Positions 1 to 8,286 of a DNA stretch of 23,777 bases are shown piece after piece. The stretch's first letter is position 1; each line of letters opens with the position of its first letter. The translations under genes and the position numbers were made by a program. The notes beneath the pieces were generated by a model. It had not been told where the DNA came from and ran no database searches. It saw only the letters and a program-made list of their open reading frames with translations. The stretch comes from Fibrobacterota bacterium (GTDB lineage: Bacteria; Fibrobacterota; Chitinivibrionia; Chitinivibrionales; FEN-1185), in contig PLWQ01000026.1 of assembly GCA_003165595.1 (NCBI GenBank), forward strand, positions 119,663 through 143,439, written 5' to 3'.

Positions 1-3000
1 GGTGACGGCGACGTTTACAGGCGGAATCACGCAATCGATAATCATAACCATTCAGCCTGCGGCCGCATCCCAGCTCGTTATTGAGCCGGACGCCACCGGC
101 AAGACCGCCTATCCCAACGTAGCCCACCGCGCCGGTACCGTCACAATCGGCGGAACGTCGACGGCCATTTCGGTGTACGCGGTACTGCGCGACCAGTTCG
201 GTAATTTTGTTTCGTTTTCCGATCCGACAACATGGACAAGCAGGAATTCCTCTGTAGTGGGCGACTCGGTGGGCAACGCGTCGGTCGGCGAGGGGATCTG
301 TATCCGTATTGCCGCGACCGGCCAGGCGTACGTGGTTGCGCAGGACGTAGGCAATCCCGCCTTGTCAGACAGCGTGCTCGTTGTCCTGAGCAACATTTCC
401 TACACTGCACTGCGGATTGTGGTGCGCGACTCGGCAGCCCTTTACAATCACAACCTGGTAATGAGCATAGACCAGGACACCATTCTTAAGGTGCAAGGCT
501 TGCGCTCAGACGGCGGGGGGTGGGATTATGTGCCGGCAGCGTGGTTAACGATCGGAGATTTGCAAACGGTAACCGGCGCGCCCGGCGCATCGGCGACCTG
601 GCATGTTTATCCTTCCGACACCGGCACGGGCTGGATCAAGGTTACCATGGGAACCGCATTGCCGGATTCGGTGCAGGTGACTTTTCTGCACGGCGCGGCA
701 AAGTACATATCCCTGTATCCTCTCGAAGGCCCGCCCGGCCCGGGAAACGCGGCCTATTACGATCCATCGTGGTCGTATCCGGACACCGCGGGCGTAGGCA
801 TCCAGGTGGTTGCCAAGGTGTTTGACAAGGCCGGAATATGGCTTAGCAACCTGGAGATCGGTACGTCGCCGGTAACGTGGAAAATCCTGGAATTTGCCGC
901 CAACAAGCAGACGCCAACGGGATCGCTGAGCCTGGGCGCTGGCGACAAGACCGTTTTCACGCCGACCACGGCCTACAATTCCGTTTACGTGGTCGCAACT
1001 TACAGCGACGGCAGCATTGTTTCCAGCGACTCGATACAGCTCCACATTTTGCCCGGCCCTGTTACGCACCTGGTGATCGAGGCCGCCTGGGACTCAACGG
1101 TGAGCCTTAACGCGGACAAACGCCTCGGATCGATGAGCCTGGGCAGCGCCACGCTCAAAGACAGCGCGTTCGCCGTGCTGCGCGACGCGTTCGGCAACTT
1201 CGTGGGCCGCGCCACCGCGGCAAGCTGGACAAGCAGGAATGCCGCCGTGGTGACCGCCGCCGAGATCGACGCGTCCCGCGGCGAAGGCGAGGTCACGCGG
1301 CAGACCTCCGGCAGCAGCAGCGCCGTGGTTGCCGTGACGCAGAACGGGCTCAAGGACTCGGTGCTGGTGAACCTTGATGCGGTGAGTTACACGCAGATCC
1401 AGATCGTGGTGCGGGGCTCGGTGAACATCGATAGTTTGCAGATGAGAACAGACCAGGATACCACGCTCATGGCGCGCGGCCTGCGCGCCGACAACGGCCA
1501 GTGGCAGGACATCCCGGTTACCTGGGGCGCAAGCGCGGGTCTTTCCTTTAGCGGCCCGGCGCCCTCCGGCGCCTCGTCGTGGACGTTTTCTCCCGGCGGC
1601 ACGGGCTCGGGCAAGATCTTTATCCTCTGGACCAACGGCGTCCAGCAGAGGACCGACACCATCACCGCAATTTTCTCCTATGGCAACCCTGCCTCCATGG
1701 CGCTGTACCCGGCGGCCGGCGCGCCTTCGGCGACAAATGCGGCGTATCCGGATTCGGTGACCGTTGTGGCGGGCGTGCCGTTGCCCATCACGGCGAAGCT
1801 GTTCACGCAGAGCAACGATTGGCTCAGCGGCTATGAGCGCTCCGATGCCCCATTCGCGTGGAACATCGATCCTGCGAGCGGCGGCGCCGCCACGCTCGAC
1901 AAATACTCCGGTTTTCAGGTTGCGTTTACCGGAATCAAGGCTTACCAGACGGTAAAGGTTACCGCGACATTTACAGAAGGGAACATCGTTCTTGCAAAGG
2001 CGCTTTTTATCACCATAACCCCCGGACCTGCCGCCATGCTCGATATCGAGGCGGACGCCACGGGCAAGACCTCGTCGCCCAACGGCCCGAATCGCGCTGG
2101 TTCGGTTTCGATCATGGGCAGCGACACCACGATCTCCGCGTATGCCGTGCTGCGGGACCAGTTCGGCAATTTCGTGGGATTCTCGAACCCCACATCGTGG
2201 CTCAGCCGCGACACGACACAGGCGGCCGTGAGGAACGGGGTGCCGGCCGAGGGCGAAGGCATCATGATCCGCGTCCACGGTGTAAGCACGGGGCAGGCCT
2301 GGGTAATTGCAAAAGACGGGAAGACGCCCGCGCTCACCGATAGCGTGCTTGTGGTGCTCAGTAACGTCACCTACACCGCGCTTCGCATCGTGGTGCAAGG
2401 CGACTCAACGAAGATCAGTTCGTTGACATTGGCAATTGAACAGGATACCGTGCTGCAGGTGCAGGGCTTGCGCTCCGACGGCGGTGGGTGGGACAACGTT
2501 CCCGCCTCCTGGTCGATAACCGGCGGCCTCACAACCACGACGACCGCTCCGGGCGCGTCGATCACCTGGTCCGTTTCGCCCACCGACACGGGCGGCGGCG
2601 TGATACGGGTAAAGCTTGGCACGGCCACGCCCGATTCCGTGCAGGTGCATTTTGTCCATGGCGTGCCGCGCTACATCATGCTGTATCCAGCGGCGGGCGA
2701 TCCCTCGGCGCAGCAGCCGTATCCCGGCGTGAGCCAGGCCCTCGTCGACTCAGCCGGAAAGGCGCTGCCGGTTTTTGCAAAAGTGTTCGACAAAGCGAAC
2801 AACTGGCTTAGTTCCTATGAGCAGGCCAATGCTCCCATCACGTGGAGCATCGTAGAGCTGCAGGGCAACACCGACGTTCCCACCGGAACCTTTACGCCTG
2901 CAACAGGCTACAAAACGGCGCTCACGCCCACGCGGGCGAACAATACCATTCTTCTTGTTGCCGCTTTCCAGGAAAACGGCCAGACCTACCTCGACAGTCT

Positions 3001-5551
3001 CAAAGTGACCGTCGCGGCGGGCAAGCCCGATCACCTGGTGATCGAGAATGATCCGAACATGCAAACCAGCCCGCACAAGGATAATCCGGATTCGCTCGTG
3101 CAGATTCCCAGCAGTGTGAAATACGGCATCGTGTATGCCGTGATCCGTGACGCGTACCAGAATTTTATCCAGGCCTCGCAGAACACGCAGTGGAAAAGCC
3201 TCGACACCGCAGTCGTTACCGCGGCCGACGGCCAGAAAAGCCTCGGGCAGGGAATTATCACGCGGGCGGAGTCCGCGCCCCGCGACAGGGCCAACGTTGT
3301 GGCATCGAGCCTCGACTATCCCGGCCTCAGGGACACCACCACCGCGCTCGTACTGCAATACTACTATCTCGCCCTGCGCATCGTGGTGGGCGCCAATGCC
3401 ACGCATATAGCAAGCCTCGCCATGAACACCAACCAGGACACCACGCTCAAGGTGCAAGGCCAGCGTTCAACCGATTCGGTGTGGGAATACGTGTCGGCGG
3501 CATGGGAAAGCTCGTCGGGACTCAGCATCGTGCCGGGAGCGCCGGCGAATGCACAAAGCTGGACATTCTCTCCCGACAAGCCCGGCACCGGTATCATCCG
3601 CGTGACGCTCGGCAACGACACGATAAGCACCAAGCCCGATTTCGTGACCGTCAATTTCACCGCCGGGCCGCCCGTGAGCATGGAGGTGCAGATTCTTACG
3701 CCGCCGGAACAGCGCATCGCCGGTGATACTATGATTGCCGTTGTGAGAATCAAAAATTCCGATGGTCTCGTGCCAGGCCAGTGGTGCGACACCGTCACCT
3801 ACCGTAATGCGCTGGGAACGGGCGGACGGACGTCGCCCGTGGTGATCGGCGATACAACGGTGACCATGGGCACTGCCCTTAAGGAGTGCTTCGAGAACGG
3901 CCTTGACACTGTAAAATTTGTGCTGTATTACGCCCCGGCCGACAAGGACAGTATGGAAAAAGTGGTTGCAGCCATGCGGGGCCTGAGCGCCTCCACCGAT
4001 CCTTTTACATTGTATCCGGGGGCGCTCAGCAGCATTGCACTGCAGGACTTTAACGGCAAGAACCTCGACTCGATCCATCTCGATTATCCCAACGGATCCC
4101 AACTGATTATTGCAATGGGATACGACAAGTACGGCAACCAGATCGGGGAGGCAAACAGCAACTGGACGGCCGGCGGCACGCTGCTTCCCATAGACAAGGG
4201 GACAAACGTTTCGCGCGTTTACTACGATGCGAGCCGCGCCAAGTACGACGAGAACGGCTGGATAACCGCGTTGGACACCACGCCCGGCGGCGCAAAAATC
4301 ACCGACAGCGTTCGCGTGTCGGTTACCGGCCCCAGCGCCCGCCTGGTCTCCTCCGTGACCCAAGATGTCAACGGCGACGGCTATCTCGACCATATCGTGT
4401 TGCATTTTGACAAGAACATCACGTGGCCCGATTCGGGCGCGTACAGTATCACGTTCTCGGGCACCTATCAGGACCCCGTGACGGGCGAAAAGGTAACCTA
4501 TTCGCTCACGGTCGACAGTGTCTCGTCGACAAACGGGACCAGGACCGATTCGGTGTTCGTGCTGGACCTGGAGGAGCCGACAAGCTCCAATCCCATGTCC
4601 AAGTACCCGCAAACCGGGTGGACCCCGTCCATCACCATCAGCGGGCTCAGCGGAGTTTCGCCTGTTGTCAACACGCAGGTGAGCGACGGCGCGGGTCCGG
4701 TTGTCTGGATGGTGACCAAAACCGTCGGGTCGGCCGGCTCCAGAACCGACGATAAGGTGACGGTAACATTCTCCGAGCCCATCGGAACAAACGGGAACGA
4801 TTTCAACTCTTCGCTGGCGCCGGGCAAACTGATCCGGGTGTGGCAGAAGGTAACCACGGCGGCCGGGACCGACACCTTCATCGAGGTCGACACCATGCTT
4901 GCCGGCATCAAGGATTTCTTCCAGGTGGACTCCAACCTTTCGGTGGAATTCTACATGACAAACGGCAACGACCTCACCACCAGGGATTACGTGAGCCTGT
5001 ACTCCGACTCGACCGGCAAGAGCCTGTCGGACAGGAGCGGCACGGCCAATACGCCGGCGGCAAACAACCGGCGCGTCCAGGTGGTTGAGAGAAGCGCGCC
5101 GGTAAAGCAGATGCTCGTTGCCCCCAACCCCTCGTCGCCCACCTTCAACCGCGAGCGCCCGGGCGAGCTGCACCTCGCGTTTCAGCCCAGTGCGCGGGCG
5201 TGGGTGCGGCAGGACGGCGCCGGATCAATATTGACATTTAAGATTACGCCGGTCCCGGGCCAGATCGTCACGGGCAGGCTGTTCATCTTCGATGCGGTCG
5301 GCAACGTGGTGGCGTCGGTCGACAGTTCGAAATCGACCGCGGGCATCATCCCGCAGGCCTGGCTGTCGTCGAACACCATTTCCACCACCTACGATTACGA
5401 CATCTACTGGAACGGTTCCAACGCCCGGGGCTTGAAGTGCTCCACGGGAGTGTACCGCACCATGCTGGTGTTGTGGTATTCCTACACCGACGGCTCGGGC
5501 AGGAAAACCGTGTCGAAGTTGCAGGGGACGGTGGGAATACTGTCGAAGTAG
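1..5551 (+). CDS. Giant Ig-like repeat surface/secreted protein, C-terminal part (5' end outside window)
   Basis: About 1850 residues are visible, ending at TAG 5549-5551. The reading frame is open to the left edge, and its first residues (VTATFTGG...ITI) match the end of an internal repeat (VTATFTEG...ITITPG, near 1960-2030). The GTG at position 2 is therefore very unlikely to be the true start. Four long repeats begin with an LVIE/LDIE motif at 74, 1070, 2039 and 3035. Each holds an invasin/Big-like strand motif (AVLRDQFGNFV), an 'LRIVV...QDT.LKVQG' segment, and a third 'AKVF....WLS' segment. After about 3670 the sequence diverges. A 'DVNGDGYLDHIVLHFDK' segment follows near 4367, and the last ~100 residues resemble a FlgD-like Ig/T9SS-type C-terminus (APNPSSP, then YWNGSNARG...GVYR). 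The likely role is a cell-surface or secreted adhesin-like or structural protein. No catalytic domain is seen, and the route of export is inferred. Confidence 0.85.
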   Translation, partial: VTATFTGGITQSIIITIQPAAASQLVIEPDATGKTAYPNVAHRAGTVTIGGTSTAISVYAVLRDQFGNFVSFSDPTTWTSRNSSVVGDSVGNASVGEGICIRIAATGQAYVVAQDVGNPALSDSVLVVLSNISYTALRIVVRDSAALYNHNLVMSIDQDTILKVQGLRSDGGGWDYVPAAWLTIGDLQTVTGAPGASATWHVYPSDTGTGWIKVTMGTALPDSVQVTFLHGAAKYISLYPLEGPPGPGNAAYYDPSWSYPDTAGVGIQVVAKVFDKAGIWLSNLEIGTSPVTWKILEFAANKQTPTGSLSLGAGDKTVFTPTTAYNSVYVVATYSDGSIVSSDSIQLHILPGPVTHLVIEAAWDSTVSLNADKRLGSMSLGSATLKDSAFAVLRDAFGNFVGRATAASWTSRNAAVVTAAEIDASRGEGEVTRQTSGSSSAVVAVTQNGLKDSVLVNLDAVSYTQIQIVVRGSVNIDSLQMRTDQDTTLMARGLRADNGQWQDIPVTWGASAGLSFSGPAPSGASSWTFSPGGTGSGKIFILWTNGVQQRTDTITAIFSYGNPASMALYPAAGAPSATNAAYPDSVTVVAGVPLPITAKLFTQSNDWLSGYERSDAPFAWNIDPASGGAATLDKYSGFQVAFTGIKAYQTVKVTATFTEGNIVLAKALFITITPGPAAMLDIEADATGKTSSPNGPNRAGSVSIMGSDTTISAYAVLRDQFGNFVGFSNPTSWLSRDTTQAAVRNGVPAEGEGIMIRVHGVSTGQAWVIAKDGKTPALTDSVLVVLSNVTYTALRIVVQGDSTKISSLTLAIEQDTVLQVQGLRSDGGGWDNVPASWSITGGLTTTTTAPGASITWSVSPTDTGGGVIRVKLGTATPDSVQVHFVHGVPRYIMLYPAAGDPSAQQPYPGVSQALVDSAGKALPVFAKVFDKANNWLSSYEQANAPITWSIVELQGNTDVPTGTFTPATGYKTALTPTRANNTILLVAAFQENGQTYLDSLKVTVAAGKPDHLVIENDPNMQTSPHKDNPDSLVQIPSSVKYGIVYAVIRDAYQNFIQASQNTQWKSLDTAVVTAADGQKSLGQGIITRAESAPRDRANVVASSLDYPGLRDTTTALVLQYYYLALRIVVGANATHIASLAMNTNQDTTLKVQGQRSTDSVWEYVSAAWESSSGLSIVPGAPANAQSWTFSPDKPGTGIIRVTLGNDTISTKPDFVTVNFTAGPPVSMEVQILTPPEQRIAGDTMIAVVRIKNSDGLVPGQWCDTVTYRNALGTGGRTSPVVIGDTTVTMGTALKECFENGLDTVKFVLYYAPADKDSMEKVVAAMRGLSASTDPFTLYPGALSSIALQDFNGKNLDSIHLDYPNGSQLIIAMGYDKYGNQIGEANSNWTAGGTLLPIDKGTNVSRVYYDASRAKYDENGWITALDTTPGGAKITDSVRVSVTGPSARLVSSVTQDVNGDGYLDHIVLHFDKNITWPDSGAYSITFSGTYQDPVTGEKVTYSLTVDSVSSTNGTRTDSVFVLDLEEPTSSNPMSKYPQTGWTPSITISGLSGVSPVVNTQVSDGAGPVVWMVTKTVGSAGSRTDDKVTVTFSEPIGTNGNDFNSSLAPGKLIRVWQKVTTAAGTDTFIEVDTMLAGIKDFFQVDSNLSVEFYMTNGNDLTTRDYVSLYSDSTGKSLSDRSGTANTPAANNRRVQVVERSAPVKQMLVAPNPSSPTFNRERPGELHLAFQPSARAWVRQDGAGSILTFKITPVPGQIVTGRLFIFDAVGNVVASVDSSKSTAGIIPQAWLSSNTISTTYDYDIYWNGSNARGLKCSTGVYRTMLVLWYSYTDGSGRKTVSKLQGTVGILSK
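74..3670 (+). repeat. Four tandem ~330-residue Ig-like superrepeats in A-B-A-B order
   Basis: The repeat-start leucine codons lie at 74, 1070, 2039 and 3035, giving spacings of 996, 969 and 996 nt. Units 1 and 3 have the same length and share PDATGKT/ADATGKT, 'AVLRDQFGNFV', 'SDSVLVVLSN' (or TDSVLVVLSN) and 'VQGLRSDGGGW'. Units 2 and 4 share features such as 'AVVTAA' after the tryptophan-containing strand. This points to duplication of a two-unit block. The fourth unit loses clear similarity in its last third. A further unit almost certainly lies upstream of the window. Confidence 0.8.
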
Positions 5552-5558
5552 GAAGGTT

Positions 5559-5615
5559 TTGCTGAGCGGTGTCGTGGTCGAAAGGCCGTTGGACAATGCT
5601 TCGACAGCTCAGCAA
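5559..5615. repeat. Intergenic palindromic repeat (possible REP-like element / terminator)
   Basis: Arms TTGCTGAGC (5559-5567) and GCTCAGCAA (5607-5615) are perfect inverted repeats. They continue inward as TGTCG (5570-5574) and CGACA (5602-5606), with a two-base bulge on the left side. The 'CTTCGACAGCTCAG' wording resembles palindromes found between genes in many environmental bacteria (from memory). It lies 8 bases after the giant gene, so its transcript could fold at the 3' end. No U-tract follows it, so simple Rho-independent termination is uncertain. Confidence 0.55.
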
Positions 5616-5688
5616 GGGCGACATGAAAGTATTATTAATCAGTTGTGGTCATTGCCAGCCAGTTTAAAAAGGAGGGCGCGCGAATTTG

Positions 5689-6879
5689 ATGAATAAACAA
5701 ATCGTGCGTAGGCTTTTCCCGCTAGTCTTTGTTCTAATGACAGGCGTCCTCTATGTTTTCTGTTTCGCAAATGACTATCCCGTTAAGCTTTTTAGATCGG
5801 CCTCGACAAATGAAAACCTTATAATCTCGCCAATCGTTACCTCTTTTTCATTCGCAATTTTATTCTTGGGTGCCCGAGGTAAGACAGCTAATGAAATTAG
5901 CGAGGTCTTCGGATTTGACAATGACAAAGGCCAATTTGCCTCCAGGATGAAATCAACCTTGGAAACCTTGAACGACATTTCCACAAAGGGCAAAGTCAAA
6001 TTATTCTATGCAGCAATGTTATGGCCCAGCGACCGGAAACAAATTCAGAATTCATTTTCTGAAGAAGTGCATTCGGTTTTTGGGATTGATATTCAACCGC
6101 TAAATTTCTCAAACAGCGGAGGAGCCTGCCAGAAAATCAACAATTGGGTTTCCGAGCAGACACAGGGAACGTTTAAATCGATAATTTCTCCTTCGAAAAT
6201 AAAGGAAAGAACGAGAGGCATCATGACCGGCGCTCTTTACTTTAAAGGTAAATGGCAATTGCCTTTTTCCGTTTCGCAAACCAAGCCAAGGATCTTCTAC
6301 TTGAAGCGAACCGACTCGGTCTCTGTTCCAACAATGTACCAGGACACTAAGTACGATTATTATGAAAATGAAAACATGAAAGTTCTTGTTTTGGGCTATG
6401 CAAGCCTACGTATTTCTATGGCCATATTGCTTCCATCATCTCTGAACGGATTATCGGCCCTTGAAAATTCTCTGACGATGGACAGTCTTCAAAATTGGTT
6501 AACGGATGCCCGTGAAAGAGAAGTCAAAGTATTTCTTCCTCGATTCAAATTTACTTACAACACAGACATGAAACGCAATCTGTCTAAGATGGGTATTAAA
6601 ACTGTTTTCGATTCGACAGCTGCAGATTTAACCGGGATTAGCGACTCACTTTTTATTGACGAGGCAATCCAGGAATCTCGAATTGAAGTAAACGAAGAAG
6701 GCACGGAAGCAACGTCTGTTGGACTGGATGCCGTCCTCCGAAGTATCACGGGGCTGGAAAGTAAGCCCGAGCCTATTCCAGTTTTCAGAGCGAATCATCC
6801 GTTTCTTTTCGTTATTAGGGAATATTCGACTAACGCCATACTGTTTTTTGGCAAAGTCGTAAATCCTTTGAAAACCTGA
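5689..6879 (+). CDS. Secreted serpin (serine protease inhibitor family)
   Basis: This 396-residue protein has usual serpin length plus an N-terminal signal or anchor segment (basic residues, then a hydrophobic stretch to about residue 27). The inhibitory hinge EEGTEATSVG is at about residues 336-345, and the C-terminal signature 'HPFLFVIRE...AILFFGKVVNP' is present. Counting from the P17 glutamate puts P2-P1-P1' at Arg-Ser-Ile (codons 6739-6747). An arginine at the scissile site would suggest a trypsin-like target, but the exact bond is inferred. GGAGG at 5671-5675 serves either a TTG at 5686 or the ATG at 5689; I chose ATG. The gene is much AT-richer than its neighbours (about 42% GC over 6001-6180 against about 68% over 7081-7200), and it is convergent with the CNNM gene. 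Acquisition by transfer is plausible. It probably protects the cell or its surface proteins against foreign proteases. Confidence 0.93.
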   Translation: MNKQIVRRLFPLVFVLMTGVLYVFCFANDYPVKLFRSASTNENLIISPIVTSFSFAILFLGARGKTANEISEVFGFDNDKGQFASRMKSTLETLNDISTKGKVKLFYAAMLWPSDRKQIQNSFSEEVHSVFGIDIQPLNFSNSGGACQKINNWVSEQTQGTFKSIISPSKIKERTRGIMTGALYFKGKWQLPFSVSQTKPRIFYLKRTDSVSVPTMYQDTKYDYYENENMKVLVLGYASLRISMAILLPSSLNGLSALENSLTMDSLQNWLTDAREREVKVFLPRFKFTYNTDMKRNLSKMGIKTVFDSTAADLTGISDSLFIDEAIQESRIEVNEEGTEATSVGLDAVLRSITGLESKPEPIPVFRANHPFLFVIREYSTNAILFFGKVVNPLKT

Positions 6880-6904
6880 TGAATCAAAGATCGCGCGCCC
6901 GAGA

Positions 6905-6920
6905 CGCGGAGCAATCCGCG
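6905..6920. terminator. Small GNRA-like hairpin between convergent genes
   Basis: CGCGGA (6905-6910) and TCCGCG (6915-6920) form a perfect 6-bp stem around GCAA. It lies between the serpin stop (6879) and the stop of the opposing CNNM gene (6952), where a bidirectional terminator would be expected. There is no clear T-run on either strand, so the call is weak. Confidence 0.3.
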
Positions 6921-6951
6921 GCCGCTTGCTTTCCTTGGCGTACCGGCGCAT

Positions 6952-8199
6952 TCACTGTTGCGGTGTTTTCCGGTCTCCGCTGCACGCCACTACCACCTCG
7001 TGAATCTGCGACCGCCGGACTTTGGTGATCACGAATTCCCACGAAGCAACGCGCACCACAGTCTTCTTTTCCAGCGCCTTCTTGGTGCGCGAGCGTATCC
7101 ACGCGTCGACCGTGGTGGGCTCGTCGGGAAAATCGGGGCACACCTTCTCCCTGAGTTCGCTCATGGGCGTGGCGCCGCCCACCAGGAACCGGCTGTCGGG
7201 AAGCGCGCGCACGAAACGCGGAAGGATGTCGAATTCGTCCTGGATTTCGCCGAAGACCTCCTCGATAATGTCTTCCAGGGTCACCAGGCCGCTCGTGCGG
7301 CCGGCAGCGTCGCGCGCGATGGCGATGTGGTGGTGGGCAAGTATCATCTTGTTGAGAACCACCGACGCGTTTTCCGAATCGTTGACAAAGAGCATCGGCC
7401 GCATCACTCCCTTGAGCGAGGGGTCCTTGGGGTTGATATGCAGCGCGATAACGATGTCCTTGAAGTTGACATAGCCGATGATCCTGTCGGCATCGCCCTC
7501 GTCGGCGAGGGGATAGCGCGTGTGGTAATGCAGGTGCGCGGCGATAAGCGCGTCGGTGAGCGTCATGGTGGCGGACAGGAGCTTTATCTGGTCGCGCTTC
7601 ATCATCACGTCGGCCACGCGCGTCTTGGACAGGCTGATGCTTCTCATCACGAGCCGCGCCTGATCTTTACTAATAAGATTGTTGAGCGCGGCAAACCGGG
7701 TGAGCACGTTGATGTCGCCGAGCGTGTCGGCGTGCGACATGGTGCGTTTGCCGGTAAACGGCCTGGTAAGAAACTGGGTGACCCAGAGGAGCGGGGTCAT
7801 CCCGACAACCAACGCCTCAAAGGGTATGCCGAACACCGTTGCGACAAAGCGGTTGCGCCTGTACCCGAGGGTCTTGGGCAGTATCTCGGACCACTGGATC
7901 ATCGCCAAAGCGAAAATGAGCGAATAGAGCCATACCCATCTGGCGCCGAACAGATTGCCGAACTGCGTGCCCGACAGCGCGGAGCCCATGGTGGTGGCAA
8001 GCGTGTTGATAACGAGAATGGTTGCGATCGGCTTCTGGATGTTGTCGCGAAAATTCTTCCATATCGCCCCGACGGTCGGACGCTTTTCGGCGATGCTCGC
8101 GACATCGGCGAGCGACAGGCTCATGAGGCAGGCTTCCAGGAGGGAACACAGGAACGCAACAGCCATGGTGACAGCGACGGTTAAAATGAATAGTGGCAC
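6952..8199 (-). CDS. CNNM/CorC-type membrane protein (DUF21, CBS pair, CorC_HlyC)
   Basis: The protein has 415 residues. The N-terminal ~170 residues form a DUF21/CNNM transmembrane domain with small-residue helices and the family motif 'SEILPKTLGYRRNR'. A CBS-domain pair follows (about residues 190-320, with 'VTLEDIIEEVFGEIQDEFD' at its end), then a CorC_HlyC domain (about 330-405). Such proteins are linked to magnesium or other divalent cation efflux or sensing at the inner membrane, with nucleotide binding by the CBS pair. I chose GTG at 8199 because AAAGGAG lies just upstream and the membrane segment starts at once. The frame stays open further upstream (to an ATG at 8256), but that would put non-membrane residues in front. 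It is 87 bases downstream of dctQM and may be cotranscribed. Substrate unknown. Confidence 0.88.
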   Translation of the reverse strand: MPLFILTVAVTMAVAFLCSLLEACLMSLSLADVASIAEKRPTVGAIWKNFRDNIQKPIATILVINTLATTMGSALSGTQFGNLFGARWVWLYSLIFALAMIQWSEILPKTLGYRRNRFVATVFGIPFEALVVGMTPLLWVTQFLTRPFTGKRTMSHADTLGDINVLTRFAALNNLISKDQARLVMRSISLSKTRVADVMMKRDQIKLLSATMTLTDALIAAHLHYHTRYPLADEGDADRIIGYVNFKDIVIALHINPKDPSLKGVMRPMLFVNDSENASVVLNKMILAHHHIAIARDAAGRTSGLVTLEDIIEEVFGEIQDEFDILPRFVRALPDSRFLVGGATPMSELREKVCPDFPDEPTTVDAWIRSRTKKALEKKTVVRVASWEFVITKVRRSQIHEVVVACSGDRKTPQQ

Positions 8200-8286
8200 G
8201 CCGGCTCCTTTGTGAAAATGGGCGCTAGGTGAACCAGACAAAATAAGTTGCCGCAACGGGATTCGCGCGTACCGGAAACGCGAAGC

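Noticed and set aside
2-4. GTG as the start codon of the giant gene
   Set aside because: The first visible residues align with the end of an internal repeat unit, so the gene continues to the left of the window.
3467-5173. Long minus-strand open frame (568 residues) inside the giant gene; another at 1094-2398
   Set aside because: Both are antisense to a clearly coding repeat protein, with low-complexity Arg/His/Gly-rich translations typical of shadow frames in GC-rich DNA.
6958-8184. Plus-strand open frame of 408 residues opposite the CNNM gene
   Set aside because: The opposing frame has the DUF21, CBS and CorC motifs; this one is His/Arg-rich shadow sequence.
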